The notes beneath the pieces were generated by a model, which was given only the letters and a program-made list of their open reading frames with translations, searched no databases and was not told the origin of the DNA. Below are positions 1-9,659 of a stretch of DNA of 36,371 bases, piece by piece. Positions within the stretch are counted from its first letter, which is position 1, and every line of letters begins with the position of its first letter. This DNA is from an uncultured Alphaproteobacteria bacterium. Its GTDB lineage: Bacteria; Pseudomonadota; Alphaproteobacteria; UBA7879; VGCX01. The stretch lies in the NCBI GenBank assembly GCA_913061155.1, contig CAJXSI010000001.1, positions 77,955 to 114,325 on the forward strand, written 5' to 3'. The position numbers were made by a program, and so were the translations under genes.

Positions 1-110
1 AGTCTGCTTTAAGGGCATTATTGGCTGTAGGATTTAGCATTTCTTCTATTAGAGATGTGACCCCAATTCCGCACAATGGAACGCGCCCGCCTAAGCGTCG
101 CCGTGTGTAA
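1..110 (+). CDS. rpsK: 30S ribosomal protein S11, C-terminal fragment
   Basis: The first complete codon starts at base 3 and the frame ends at a TAA at 108-110. It reads [20 protein letters not shown] and finishes with PPKRRRV, the characteristic end of S11, a platform protein of the small ribosomal subunit that contacts 16S rRNA near the mRNA exit. Only about the last 35 residues lie in the window because the gene runs off the left edge. It was too short for the ORF track. It sits 33 bases before rpoA, which is the standard bacterial alpha-operon order. Confidence 0.93.
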   Translation, partial: SALRALLAVGFSISSIRDVTPIPHNGTRPPKRRRV

Positions 111-143
111 TTTAAGAAAAATATATAATTTTAGGAGCAGCTA

Positions 144-1163
144 GTGATACAGGAAAATTGGCAACAACTGATTAAACCAAGCAACATTAAAGTAGAAACT
201 GGGGATGACCCTCAATTTAACGCTACTCTTTTTGCAGAACCTTTGGAAAGAGGTTATGGGACAACTATTGGAAATGCATTACGCCGCGTTTTGCTTTCTT
301 CTATTAGAGGTGCTGCAGTAACATCTGTTCGCATTGATGGGGTTGTTCATGAATTCTCTACGATTCCAGGTGTTATGGAAGATGTATCAGAAATCATTCT
401 TAACCTAAAGACTTTGGCGATCAAGCTTCACTCTGAGGGCCCAAAGAAAATCACCCTTGTTCATAAAGGAAAAGGTGTTGTTACAGCTTCGATGATCGAA
501 GTAGGTTCTGACGTTGAAATTTTAACACCAGATGTTGTTATTTGTAACCTATCTGACAATGCTGTTTTATCAATGGAATTAACGGTTTCCCACGGTAAAG
601 GATACGTTCCTGCCATACATGGTTCATCTAAAGAAACACAAATTGGCGTAATTCCAATTGATGCCTTTTTTAGCCCGGTTAAAAAAGTGGCTTATCGTGT
701 TGAAAATACACGTGTTGGACAACAGACTGACTATGATAAATTAATTATGGATGTTGAAACTGACGGAACGGTTATTCCAGAAGATGCTTTGGCCTTGTCC
801 GCAAGGATTTTGCAAGAACAGTTTGCACCATTTATTAATTTTGAAGACCCAATTGAAATTAAGCAAGAAAAAGAAGAAGATGAACTTCCAATTCCAAGGA
901 ACTTGCTAAGGAAAGTATCTGAACTTGAACTTTCAGTTCGTGCTGCAAATTGCTTGAAAAATGATAATATCATTTACATTGGTGATCTTGTTCAAAGGTC
1001 AGAAAATGAAATGCTTAAAACACCTAACTTTGGTCGTAAATCATTAAATGAAATCAAAGAAGTTCTTACAGAAATGGGGCTAGGATTGGGAATGGATATC
1101 CCAGGTTGGCCGCCTGAAAACATTGAAGACTTGGCAAAACGCCTAGACGACAATAATTTTTAA
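144..1163 (+). CDS. rpoA: DNA-directed RNA polymerase subunit alpha
   Basis: This is the alpha subunit, which dimerises to nucleate RNA polymerase assembly and contacts upstream promoter DNA and activators through its C-terminal domain. At 339 residues it is full length. The N-terminal assembly domain opens with [11 protein letters not shown] and contains [20 protein letters not shown] near residues 36-55. The C-terminal domain shows the helix-hairpin-helix stretch ending in [16 protein letters not shown] near residues 293-308. The start is GTG at 144, supported by AGGAG about 6 bases upstream and by the family-typical N-terminus. It lies between rpsK and rplQ in the ribosomal alpha operon. 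Confidence 0.97.
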   Translation: MIQENWQQLIKPSNIKVETGDDPQFNATLFAEPLERGYGTTIGNALRRVLLSSIRGAAVTSVRIDGVVHEFSTIPGVMEDVSEIILNLKTLAIKLHSEGPKKITLVHKGKGVVTASMIEVGSDVEILTPDVVICNLSDNAVLSMELTVSHGKGYVPAIHGSSKETQIGVIPIDAFFSPVKKVAYRVENTRVGQQTDYDKLIMDVETDGTVIPEDALALSARILQEQFAPFINFEDPIEIKQEKEEDELPIPRNLLRKVSELELSVRAANCLKNDNIIYIGDLVQRSENEMLKTPNFGRKSLNEIKEVLTEMGLGLGMDIPGWPPENIEDLAKRLDDNNF

Positions 1164-1180
1164 GTTAATACGAGGAAAAG

Positions 1181-1621
1181 ATGCGTCATAAACTAAAAGG
1201 AAGAAAGCTAAATAGAACATCAAGCCACAGAAAGGCTTTGTTCAGCAATATGGCTAACTCATTAATTGCCCACGAACAAATTAAGACAACTTTGCCAAAA
1301 GCAAAAGAGTTACGTGGTGTTGTTGAAAAGTTAATCACAATTGGTAAAAAAGGGGGGTTACATGCCCGTCGCCAATTGATCAGTCAATTGCAAAGCAACG
1401 AAAATTCTAGCAAAGTAATTGATGCTTTGGCAGATAGATATAAAACCAGGTCAGGTGGATACACACGTATCATTAAAGCCGGTTTCCGTTATGGAGACTC
1501 AGCACCTATGGCTGTTATAGAACTTGTTGACCGTCCGGCAGAACCAATTGTTGGGGATGAAAAATCAGCAAAAAATACGACTTCTAAGAAAACAGAAGAA
1601 GCTAAAAAAGACAAAAAATAA
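1181..1621 (+). CDS. rplQ: 50S ribosomal protein L17
   Basis: This is L17 of the large ribosomal subunit, near the polypeptide exit region. The start [20 protein letters not shown] and the internal TRSGGYTRI are family signatures. The core ends near residue 120. The rest is a Lys/Glu-rich tail (EDKSAK-like to KKDKK), a feature often seen in alphaproteobacterial L17. The start has GAGGAAAAG just upstream. The gene follows rpoA by 17 bases and is the last gene of the operon, with an intrinsic terminator directly after it. Confidence 0.97.
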   Translation: MRHKLKGRKLNRTSSHRKALFSNMANSLIAHEQIKTTLPKAKELRGVVEKLITIGKKGGLHARRQLISQLQSNENSSKVIDALADRYKTRSGGYTRIIKAGFRYGDSAPMAVIELVDRPAEPIVGDEKSAKNTTSKKTEEAKKDKK

Positions 1622-1638
1622 GTTTTTAAAAGCATTTT

Positions 1639-1664
1639 AAAACCCAGCATTGCTGGGTTTTTTT
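1639..1664 (+). terminator. intrinsic terminator of the rpsK-rpoA-rplQ operon
   Basis: AAAACCCAGC, a 3-base ATT loop and GCTGGGTTTT form a perfect 10-bp stem followed by further T residues. It lies 17 bases after the rplQ stop. About 195 bases between this hairpin and the stop of the next gene (minus strand) hold nothing recognisable. Confidence 0.92.
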
Positions 1665-1858
1665 ATGCCTAAATTTTACTATTTGCCGCTTCTTCAGTGC
1701 CTGTCTAAATACCAATATCAAATCCACCAATTTAGGGGGATCAAAAGAATTCTGTTTTCAGGCCTTTTAAGTCCGTTATTATTAAGCGCAGGGTAGCAAC
1801 TTAAAAATCCATGATGTCACACCCCCATCTGGAAAGCTGTTTGGCGTTATTATCGTGC

Positions 1859-2746
1859 CTAATTTCCAGGGCATTTCCATTCTTCAAGTATTTGATCAAT
1901 CATATTTTTTGCAATAGAAACAAGTTTAGGGTTTGTTTGGGTATAATAAGGAATAATAATTAAGGCAATAGATAACGCCCAACCCCGTCCCCGTGTCCAT
2001 GTGTCCTCGTCAATATCCAAGTGATTTTTGAAAGTTTTTCTGGCGCCCGCATCAAACAGACACCATGCTGGAATTAAATCACAAGCTGGATCTCCTTTGC
2101 CAAATAATCCGAAATCTATAATTCCATGTAATTTTCCTTCTTTAATAATTAAATTACTTGGTAGCAGGTCGCCATGCAGCCAAACCCCTGGCTTATGCCA
2201 TTCGGGTGCTTGCAAACAATCTTTCCACAGAGCCGCTATAGCTTTTGGATCATATAGGCTTTTAAGGTCAAGGATGGCTTGTTGGACAGCATCATTTTGA
2301 CTTATTAGGGGGAGGCCCCTTTTTGCTTTGGGTGCGAATTTTGCGCTTATTTTATGGAGTGAGTTGATGAAATTGGCAAGCAATTTTGCCGTATCATTTA
2401 AATTTATTGGCTTATTATCATAAGCCTCAACCCCTTCTATCCAGTTATAAATTGACCAAACATAAGGGTATTTATTATCAGGTTTGCCTATGTCAATAAG
2501 CTCAGGGGTATTCAAAGGTAAATTCGGCCCTAGCTTAGGCAGCCACTTTTGTTCTTTTTTAATTTGATTTTCGCCTTGTTGGGTCCTTGGCAGGCGGATG
2601 CATTTATCTTTCCCCAATTTATAGACGATATTATCTGTTCCTGAATAGGTGATTTCTTTAATGGTTTCCTTTTTCCATTTTGGAAATTGTAAGTAAACAA
2701 GGTCTTTGACTATATCAATATTTATTTTTGCTTCATTTTTATGCAT
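1859..2746 (-). CDS. aminoglycoside phosphotransferase (APH)-family kinase
   Basis: This is a small-molecule kinase of the APH/choline kinase fold. The 295-residue length fits the family. An N-lobe segment GTDNIVYKLG (about residues 36-45) fits the nucleotide loop. The catalytic loop is LHGDLLPSNL, with predicted catalytic Asp193 and Asn198, and the metal-binding IDFGLFGKGDPACDL carries Asp211. The substrate cannot be read from sequence: members phosphorylate aminoglycosides, macrolides, sugars or amino-acid derivatives. It stands alone, convergent with rplQ. No strong Shine-Dalgarno is visible. Calling it an antibiotic-resistance gene would go beyond the evidence. Confidence 0.82.
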   Translation of the reverse strand: MHKNEAKINIDIVKDLVYLQFPKWKKETIKEITYSGTDNIVYKLGKDKCIRLPRTQQGENQIKKEQKWLPKLGPNLPLNTPELIDIGKPDNKYPYVWSIYNWIEGVEAYDNKPINLNDTAKLLANFINSLHKISAKFAPKAKRGLPLISQNDAVQQAILDLKSLYDPKAIAALWKDCLQAPEWHKPGVWLHGDLLPSNLIIKEGKLHGIIDFGLFGKGDPACDLIPAWCLFDAGARKTFKNHLDIDEDTWTRGRGWALSIALIIIPYYTQTNPKLVSIAKNMIDQILEEWKCPGN

Positions 2747-2824
2747 GGCTGTTTGCTTTGTCCAAAATAAACGGGTTGTTCAAAAAGTATACCCGTAAAT
2801 TTAAAAAATAAATAAGGTTTTTGC

Positions 2825-2852
2825 TTGAAAAAAATCTTTTTCATGGTAATAT
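2825..2852 (+). promoter_or_regulatory. candidate sigma-70 promoter of tRNA-Gly
   Basis: TTGAAA (2825-2830) and TAATAT (2847-2852) are separated by 16 bases. The tRNA begins 11 bases after the -10 element, a fitting distance for a start just at or before the mature 5' end. No hairpin terminator separates the tRNA from the downstream gdh gene, so some co-transcription is possible. Confidence 0.5.
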
Positions 2853-2863
2853 TCAAATCAATT

Positions 2864-2938
2864 GCGGGAGTAGCTCAGTGGTAGAGCACAACCTTGCCAA
2901 GGTTGGGGTCGAGGGTTCGAATCCCTTCTTCCGCTCCA
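2864..2938 (+). tRNA. tRNA-Gly (anticodon GCC)
   Basis: A full cloverleaf can be folded by eye. The acceptor stem is GCGGGAG/CTTCCGC with one G-T pair. The D arm is GCTC..GAGC. The anticodon stem is CAACC/GGTTG around loop TTGCCAA, placing anticodon GCC at 2896-2898. The T arm contains GGTTCGAATCC. The discriminator is T2935 and the CCA end is encoded at 2936-2938. It decodes GGC and GGU. Confidence 0.96.
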
Positions 2939-3025
2939 AAAAAATCCCTTGATATAATCAAAATCCAGTGTGGAACGTCGCATTAAAAACTGATATTATA
3001 TTTACTTATATTAAAGGTTTTATTT

Positions 3026-6000
3026 ATGACGCACATGAACGACGATAGCATCAAACAAAAACAAGCCATAATAAAGGCTGTTGTTGATTCTTCAAAAATA
3101 AAAGCAAAAGAAATTAATTCTTTTAGCTCTATTTTATACTCTGGAATAAGTTCAAACGAGATAGCTGAAATGGAAAAGGCTAAGCTTACAGAGTTTCTGA
3201 AAGAAAGCTGGAAAGAATTTCAAAACCGCAAAGAATATAACATTTCCGTCGTGCCAGTTCATAATAAGAAAGAAGATCTTTCCTATACACAAATAATTAT
3301 TTTAAATAGAAACAAACCTTTCCTTGTGGATTCGATTACTTCCTTAATTAATGGTTTAGGTTTCAATATTAATTTCTTAATTCATCCTGTTATAAGGGTT
3401 AATCGATCCAAAAAGGGGGATCTTGATTCTTTTTCTGTCCCTGAAGTCAAACAAGTGGATATAGAGGCTGAGTCAATAGTATGCATTGAACTGCAAGAGT
3501 ATTTAGAAAAAGAAGAAGTATCTGATCTAAAAAAATCGATTAATAATGTTCTTGATGATGTCCGCCGATCAGTGAAAGACTGGCATAAAATGCGTAAGAA
3601 ACTTACGAATGCTTTGTTTGACCTTGATTCAAGAAAACTGTCTTGTAAAAAATATTCGAATATAGAAATTCAATCTTTTCTTCAATGGTTGGATAGGGGG
3701 TATTTCACCTTTTTGGGCTATCGGGAATATGACCTTGATAAAAAAGGATATGCAAACCTAACGGATGCCTTAGGTTTGTTGAAAAATTTCAAGCAGAGCC
3801 TTTTTACAGGCTCTGTCAAAGACGATCAAATGATTGTCCAAGAACGTATGATGAAAGATATTTCCCCCTTTGATATCACCAAAACTCTTCGCAATTCGAC
3901 GGTACACCGGGCGGTTTCTATGGATGTAATCCGCGTTGCAAAAGTTGATAAAGATGGAAATATAATTGGCGAACGGCAATTTTTTGGCTTATTCACATCG
4001 GCTGTGTATAACCGAAGTATCAGGGATATTCCTTTATTACGCCAAAAAGTTCAGAATGTTTTGTCAAAATCAAATGTCGCAGCAGACTGGCATGATGGGA
4101 AAGCTTTGACCCATATTATGGAATCTTTCCCCAGGGACGAGCTTTTTCAAATAGACGAAGAAAAATTGCTTAAAACAACCCAATCAATTGTTCAGCTGCA
4201 AGAACGCCAGAGGGTCGCATTGTATATGCGCCAAGATAAACTAGGGCATATTATTTCTTGCTTGGTTTACGTGCCACGTGATAGGTACACGTCTGATTTA
4301 CGACAGAAATTTTCAGGTATTCTTGAAAAGAGTCTTGAGGCGAAAACGTTAAGTTTCCATACAGAAATTGGCGGAAACCTTTCTTTCGCGCGGGTTAATT
4401 TCATTTTGTCCCCCCGATCATTAAAAACAAAAACAAAAGTTTCCTTAAAAAATCTTGAAAGTGATTTGGAATCTGCCTCTATGCGGTGGGAAGACTTGTT
4501 TATAAAGCAGGCCAAGAAAGAATTCCTAAGATCACAATCTAAAAAAATGATTGAACAGTACGTTCATGCGTTTCCGACTTCTTATCAGGAGTCTTTTAGT
4601 GTTGAAAGTGCCTTTGCCGATATTGGTTTTGCAGAAAAAGCCCTTCAAGAAAATAAATTAAAAATACAATTTTATGACTTTAAAAACAAAGGTAAGCCAG
4701 AGTTTTTATTAAAGCTTTATAACCCAGGGTCTGCAATTGTTTTGTCTTCTATTATGCCGATTTTGGAAAATATGGGGCTTCGGGTTATAACAGAGTCCCC
4801 GTATTCTTTGAAGGTTGGAAAAGAAGGCGCCAATATATGGATGCACTGTTTCAGAACACAATTCAGAGTTGAATGCTCTAGCTTTATCTTTGATGATATT
4901 GCCGATAACTTTGTGGAATGTCTTAATAAGGTTTGGCAAGGGGAAGCTGAAAATGATTGTTTCAATGCTTTGGTTGTGGAAACAGGCCTGGATTGGCGTC
5001 AAATAAGTTTACTTAGGGCTTACTATAAATACCTTCGGCAGATTCATTTTTCATTCGAAAAAGATTTTGTTAAAGATACTTTTAGTCAGCACCCAAAAAT
5101 AACATTGTCCCTGGTACATCTTTTTGAAAGCCTTTTTAACCTAGAGACAAAAATGCTGGCAAAAGAAACTGTTCAAAAAAAGATTTCGGCCATAAAAAGT
5201 TCTTTGGAACGGGTATCAAGTGCCAATAGTGACCATGTCTTTAGAAGTTTTTTGAATTTAATTACCGTAACAATTCGGACAAATTATTATCGGAAAGACA
5301 AGTCAGGCCATCACAGAAATTTCTTGTCCTTCAAGTTCAACAGTGCGGAAATTACGGGCTTGGTTCGACCGCGTCCGGCATACGAAATATATGTTTATTC
5401 ATCTTGGATGGAAGCCATTCACCTAAGGGGTGGCAAAGTTGCCAGAGGGGGTATTCGTTGGTCTGATCGATCAGAAGATTACCGTACTGAAGTTCTGGGG
5501 CTGTTAAAAGCACAAATGGTTAAAAACAGTGTTATTATTCCGGTTGGGGCAAAGGGTGGATTTATAATTAAAAAATCCCTTGATGGCATGACTTATCCTG
5601 AACGTCAAAAAGAAGCAATCCATTGTTATAAAACAATGATCAGGGGCCTTTTTGATGTAACAGATAACTTGGTTAATGGAAAAATTGAATCCCCTGAAGG
5701 GGTAAGATGCCTTGATGATGCAGATCATTATTTGGTTGTGGCTGCAGATAAAGGAACAGCAACCTTTTCTGATATCGCAAATGAAGTGGCGGCGGAATAT
5801 AATTTTTGGATAGGCGATGCCTTTGCTTCGGGTGGATCTGTTGGATATGATCATAAGAAAATGGGAATCACCGCAAAGGGGGCATGGGTTTCTGTCATGC
5901 GCCACTTTAGGGAATTAGGGGTTAATACCCAGAAAGATCCGTTCTCTGTTGTTGGTGTTGGGGATATGTCAGGGGATGTCTTTGGAAATGGAATGCTGTT

Positions 6001-7828
6001 ATCAAAGAAAATAAAATTAATTGCCAGTTTTAACCACTTGCATATTTTTATTGATCCAAATCCTGATCTTGAAAAAAGCTATAAAGAAAGAAGTCGACTT
6101 TTTAAATTACCTAGGTCTTCATGGGGGGATTATGATCAGTCATGCCTTTCCAAGGGGGGCATGATTATAGACAGAGCTTCGAAAAAAGTAAAACTCACCC
6201 CCGAAGTTTCAGCCATCTTATCCTTTCATAAATCTGAGGTCACGCCTAACGAACTTATTCAAGTTTTGTTAAAAGCGCATGTTGATTTATTGTGGTTCGG
6301 TGGGATCGGTACGTTTATTAAATCTGAAGATGAAAGTCACCATGATGTTGGGGATCGTGTGAATGATGCCATTCGTGTGAATGCTTCGGATTTAAGGTGT
6401 AAAGTTGTTGGGGAAGGGGCTAACTTAGGGGTGACCCAACGGGCGCGCATTGAATATTCTTTGGGCGGTGGCTTCATTAATACAGATGCGATTGATAACT
6501 CTGCCGGCGTGGATACATCAGATCACGAAGTTAATATCAAGATTTTATTACAAGATCCTAAGATAAAGAAAACGTTATCAGAAGGTAAAAGAAAAACGCT
6601 ACTGACATCAATGACAGATCATATTGCCGAATTGGTTCTAAGGAATAATTATTTACAATCACAGGCTGTTTCTATGGTTCATTCAAGGGGATACCGCGTA
6701 TTGGGGCGCCAAAGCCGACTTATGCGATCTATTGAAAAAATGGGCAAGCTGGACCGTGATGTTGAATATTTACCAAATGAAAAGTCTTTGAGCAAAAGAA
6801 CCCTTAGTCGCACAGGTCTTTCAAGACCAGAAATTGCCGTTTTGCTGGCTTATGGAAAGATATTCGCCTATGAACAAATAATTGAATCAAGCCTTCCTAA
6901 AAACAAGTTTTTGAAACACACTTTATATGATTATTTTCCAGAAAATATAAATAAAAAATATGCTGCATCCATTGACAAGCACCCTTTGCGGGATGAAATT
7001 ATCTCTACGAATATAGCCAATAGCCTTGTAAACAGGGTTGGCCCAACATTCTTAAATGAAATGATGGATATTTCAGGGGCAAAATTAACAGAAGTTATTC
7101 ATGCCTACCTGGTTGTCAAAGAAAGCTTTGGGCTTGAAAGTTTTTGGACAGATATTGAAGGTTTAGATTATAAAATCCCAGCAGATATACAAATGCAAAT
7201 GCTGATAGATATTGTTGAGCTTATTGAAAAAAATGTTCTATGGTTACTGCATAAAAATAAATCACTTGATTTAGAGGGGTGCGTCAAACTTTACTCTAAG
7301 AAAGTGAATGAATTGCATAAATGTGCGGGGAAAAATTTGTCCAGCATTGTTTCTTTGGCAATAAGTAAAAAGCAAGACGGCTATAAACAAAAGCAAGTTC
7401 CGGCAGAAATTGCTGAGAAATTTTCTGAATTAAACCTTATGAATTATGCCTATTTATTAATTGATTTATCAATCAGTACCAAGGTAGGCATAGAAAAAAC
7501 ATCACAGATGTTTCATAAAATAGGGGATAGATTGGGAATAGATTGGCTGTTATCAGAGCTTAAAAAACAATCGTCTGAAAATACGTGGACAAAAAAGGCA
7601 CTGTATAATCTGAGGGATCAACTTATAGAAATTAAAGACAAAATATGTTTCAAACTTTTGACACATTATAAAGACCTATCGATGGACGAGGCGATTGAAA
7701 CTTGGTTGCGCCAGAATAATTATTTGGCAGAAAAAACAGAAGAAGTTCTGGAAAGTTTGAAAGATAATGATAAAATCGACCCAACAATGTTGTATGTGGC
7801 GGTTCGTCAGCTTGCATCACTTGTTTAA
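3026..7828 (+). CDS. gdhB: NAD-specific glutamate dehydrogenase, large (about 180 kDa) class
   Basis: It oxidatively deaminates glutamate to 2-oxoglutarate and ammonia with NAD+, feeding the TCA cycle. The 1600-residue length matches the large bacterial GDH class rather than the 450-residue hexameric enzymes. The first 700 or so residues are the regulatory N-terminal region with ACT-like segments (for example LNRNKPFLVDSITSLING). The catalytic part includes GGKVARGGIRWSDR (about 800-815), VGAKGGFIIKK, VGVGDMSGDVFGNGML (about 975-990, dinucleotide-binding fold) and KVVGEGANLGVTQRARIEY (about 1125-1145). A helical C-terminal domain follows. The ATG at 3026 has AAAGG eight bases upstream, supporting this start over the Met three codons later. 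The frame is intact throughout. Confidence 0.95.
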   Translation: MTHMNDDSIKQKQAIIKAVVDSSKIKAKEINSFSSILYSGISSNEIAEMEKAKLTEFLKESWKEFQNRKEYNISVVPVHNKKEDLSYTQIIILNRNKPFLVDSITSLINGLGFNINFLIHPVIRVNRSKKGDLDSFSVPEVKQVDIEAESIVCIELQEYLEKEEVSDLKKSINNVLDDVRRSVKDWHKMRKKLTNALFDLDSRKLSCKKYSNIEIQSFLQWLDRGYFTFLGYREYDLDKKGYANLTDALGLLKNFKQSLFTGSVKDDQMIVQERMMKDISPFDITKTLRNSTVHRAVSMDVIRVAKVDKDGNIIGERQFFGLFTSAVYNRSIRDIPLLRQKVQNVLSKSNVAADWHDGKALTHIMESFPRDELFQIDEEKLLKTTQSIVQLQERQRVALYMRQDKLGHIISCLVYVPRDRYTSDLRQKFSGILEKSLEAKTLSFHTEIGGNLSFARVNFILSPRSLKTKTKVSLKNLESDLESASMRWEDLFIKQAKKEFLRSQSKKMIEQYVHAFPTSYQESFSVESAFADIGFAEKALQENKLKIQFYDFKNKGKPEFLLKLYNPGSAIVLSSIMPILENMGLRVITESPYSLKVGKEGANIWMHCFRTQFRVECSSFIFDDIADNFVECLNKVWQGEAENDCFNALVVETGLDWRQISLLRAYYKYLRQIHFSFEKDFVKDTFSQHPKITLSLVHLFESLFNLETKMLAKETVQKKISAIKSSLERVSSANSDHVFRSFLNLITVTIRTNYYRKDKSGHHRNFLSFKFNSAEITGLVRPRPAYEIYVYSSWMEAIHLRGGKVARGGIRWSDRSEDYRTEVLGLLKAQMVKNSVIIPVGAKGGFIIKKSLDGMTYPERQKEAIHCYKTMIRGLFDVTDNLVNGKIESPEGVRCLDDADHYLVVAADKGTATFSDIANEVAAEYNFWIGDAFASGGSVGYDHKKMGITAKGAWVSVMRHFRELGVNTQKDPFSVVGVGDMSGDVFGNGMLLSKKIKLIASFNHLHIFIDPNPDLEKSYKERSRLFKLPRSSWGDYDQSCLSKGGMIIDRASKKVKLTPEVSAILSFHKSEVTPNELIQVLLKAHVDLLWFGGIGTFIKSEDESHHDVGDRVNDAIRVNASDLRCKVVGEGANLGVTQRARIEYSLGGGFINTDAIDNSAGVDTSDHEVNIKILLQDPKIKKTLSEGKRKTLLTSMTDHIAELVLRNNYLQSQAVSMVHSRGYRVLGRQSRLMRSIEKMGKLDRDVEYLPNEKSLSKRTLSRTGLSRPEIAVLLAYGKIFAYEQIIESSLPKNKFLKHTLYDYFPENINKKYAASIDKHPLRDEIISTNIANSLVNRVGPTFLNEMMDISGAKLTEVIHAYLVVKESFGLESFWTDIEGLDYKIPADIQMQMLIDIVELIEKNVLWLLHKNKSLDLEGCVKLYSKKVNELHKCAGKNLSSIVSLAISKKQDGYKQKQVPAEIAEKFSELNLMNYAYLLIDLSISTKVGIEKTSQMFHKIGDRLGIDWLLSELKKQSSENTWTKKALYNLRDQLIEIKDKICFKLLTHYKDLSMDEAIETWLRQNNYLAEKTEEVLESLKDNDKIDPTMLYVAVRQLASLV

Positions 7829-7892
7829 GGTTACCCCTTGAAATATCTTTTTTTGACCCCATATCTATAGTATGGAGCGAGGTATAAAACAC

Positions 7893-8396
7893 ATGTCAAA
7901 AAATAACATTATTTCATTAAATAAAAAAAATAACCAACAAGAAAGTATCGATGTATCTTTATCATATACTGTTGGGAAAATAAGAAAAATTATAGATCAA
8001 TATGATGTTGTTGATCAAATTTCTGAAATAACAAAAGTTATCAAAAATTTACAATTGGGTGAAAACCCGTATACAAAAATGGTCATTTCATATAAGGAAT
8101 GTATGTTTTTCAGGCATCAATTTAACTTAATGGTTAAGAAATTGCCAACCATGGTAACAATAGAGTTAATTGATATTTTGGGAAGTATATGGCCCAAAGA
8201 TGCCGTGGTTATGGATAGGTTGAAAATGATTTTAATTAAGTCCTTAGAAACAGGCATGAACATGAAACAGATTCAGCAGATCTTTTTCAAAGACATGGAT
8301 ACCTGTGATTATTTATTAAAAGGGGCCATCGATTTTGAAAAAAGCATCCTGGGCGATAATATCGTAGAATTTCCTAAAAATCGTTGGGGGCAATAA
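7893..8396 (+). CDS. hypothetical protein, 167 residues
   Basis: I do not recognise this protein. The start is set at ATG 7893 (MSKNNIISLN), because GGAGCGAGG at 7874-7882 gives a good Shine-Dalgarno for it and overlaps the track's earlier ATG at 7872. The product is basic and probably soluble, with no signal peptide or transmembrane segment. The first 20 residues are polar, and the rest is rich in Ile, Leu, Met and Lys and looks largely helical. It ends VEFPKNRWGQ. The gene lies 64 bases after the glutamate dehydrogenase on the same strand, so it may be co-transcribed, and it converges with the MFS transporter gene. Its base composition resembles its neighbours. Confidence 0.75.
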   Translation: MSKNNIISLNKKNNQQESIDVSLSYTVGKIRKIIDQYDVVDQISEITKVIKNLQLGENPYTKMVISYKECMFFRHQFNLMVKKLPTMVTIELIDILGSIWPKDAVVMDRLKMILIKSLETGMNMKQIQQIFFKDMDTCDYLLKGAIDFEKSILGDNIVEFPKNRWGQ

Positions 8397-8417
8397 ACCC
8401 AAAAAGCCTTAAGAGGG

Positions 8418-9659
8418 TTAGTAGTCTTTGTTTACTGTGGCAATTTTTGTTGCAACAAAAATAAAGACCATGGATAAAATTATCATATAAGTAATGTTTG
8501 AAGTTTCTACACTGCTTAGGGCTATTTTCTCTGATATAAAAGGGGTTGCCCCGGTCAAGGTGGCTTGCCCAAGTGAAAAAGGAACAGCAAACCCAGAGTA
8601 TTTATACTTAGAAGGGAACATTTTCTGAATCATTAAGAACACAGGCGCCCCCTGGAAAGCTGTTAATATAGCAATCAAAAGCTGGCAGCATATAATAAGG
8701 GATAAAATATTATATGAGATAGCAATATAAAAAATAATAATAAGGATGACGTTTAAAATTAAAGAATAATAAAGCAATTTTTTATGGCAAATATAGGTGC
8801 TAAGCCAGCAGAAAAAGATCATAGATAAGCCGCATACAAGCATCATCACAGAAGACAATAATAAAACAGGTGAATCATCAATAAAGAATGTTGCTTTTAT
8901 ATGGCCTGACAGCCAACTGGCGCCAATGTAAAAAGGCACCAGCAACGCAGAACCAAATAAGAATACAGATATTATATTTTTGGGATACTTTGTGACAGCG
9001 TGGATGAAAGGGATAACTTCTTTCGATTTTTCAGATTTTTCCCAGGTTTCAGATTCTTGCATGGAATCTTTAAAAGCATACAAAAAGATACCGTAGACAG
9101 CCCCAAATAAGAACGGAATTCTCCAGCCCCAACTTGGCATAAAGCTTAAAGTTGATCCAGCAGAGATAGATGTACCCAATAAAGCCCCAAAAAATCCCAT
9201 GGATAAAAGGATGCCCATGTTAACATTCTTTTCTTTTTTTGTGCTGGATTCCCCAACAAAGGTAATGGTTCCATAAAAAGCCCCACCGATGCTGGCCCCT
9301 TGAAATAACCGACAGATAATCAGTATAATAGGGGAATAAATGCCAAGTGTTTCATAGCCTGGAAGAATGGCAATAATAATGGCTGGGAAAATACTGGAAA
9401 TAAAAGAATAAGTTACCGCTTTTTTTCGGCCAAACCTATCCCCCACCCAGGAAAATATTCCGGCTCCGAAGGGGCGCATCCAGAATCCAGCGGCAATTGC
9501 CGCATAGATTCCCAGCATTGTTTCTTTGGAATCTTCAGTAGACGGAAAAAATTGAAAAGCAACTAAAGGGCCAAAAAAGGCAAACAATGTATTTTCATAA
9601 TGCTCATAAATATGACCTAGAACAGCATATACAATTGATTTATTTCTTTTTCCTGTCAT
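8418..9659 (-). CDS. MFS transporter, metabolite:H+ symporter (ProP/MHS)-like
   Basis: This is an inner-membrane secondary transporter of 413 residues with about 12 hydrophobic segments. The first cytoplasmic loop carries WVGDRFGRKKAVTYSF (about 71-86), the MFS signature G-x3-D-R-x-G-R-[RK]. FWMRPFGAGIFSW before it and RLFQGASIGGAFYG later resemble the MHS subfamily, which includes ProP and citrate or ketoglutarate permeases. The substrate is unknown. Its ATG follows the rne TAG stop with no intervening base, so translation is probably coupled to rne. It is shorter than ProP and lacks ProP's C-terminal coiled coil. Confidence 0.85.
   Translation of the reverse strand: MTGKRNKSIVYAVLGHIYEHYENTLFAFFGPLVAFQFFPSTEDSKETMLGIYAAIAAGFWMRPFGAGIFSWVGDRFGRKKAVTYSFISSIFPAIIIAILPGYETLGIYSPIILIICRLFQGASIGGAFYGTITFVGESSTKKEKNVNMGILLSMGFFGALLGTSISAGSTLSFMPSWGWRIPFLFGAVYGIFLYAFKDSMQESETWEKSEKSKEVIPFIHAVTKYPKNIISVFLFGSALLVPFYIGASWLSGHIKATFFIDDSPVLLLSSVMMLVCGLSMIFFCWLSTYICHKKLLYYSLILNVILIIIFYIAISYNILSLIICCQLLIAILTAFQGAPVFLMIQKMFPSKYKYSGFAVPFSLGQATLTGATPFISEKIALSSVETSNITYMIILSMVFIFVATKIATVNKDY

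Noticed and set aside
1859-2746. Antibiotic resistance gene
   Set aside because: The APH fold alone does not show an antibiotic substrate, and there is no mobile or resistance context.
8385-8419. Possible bidirectional terminator between the hypothetical gene and the MFS gene
   Set aside because: Only 5-bp stems (TTGGG/CCCAA, AACCC/GGGTT) with long loops and no T-run.
8441-8460. Palindromic TTTTTGTTGCAACAAAAA
   Set aside because: It lies inside the coding region of the MFS transporter near its C-terminus and is explained by the codons for TKIAT; no link to the GGGC-containing element ends.
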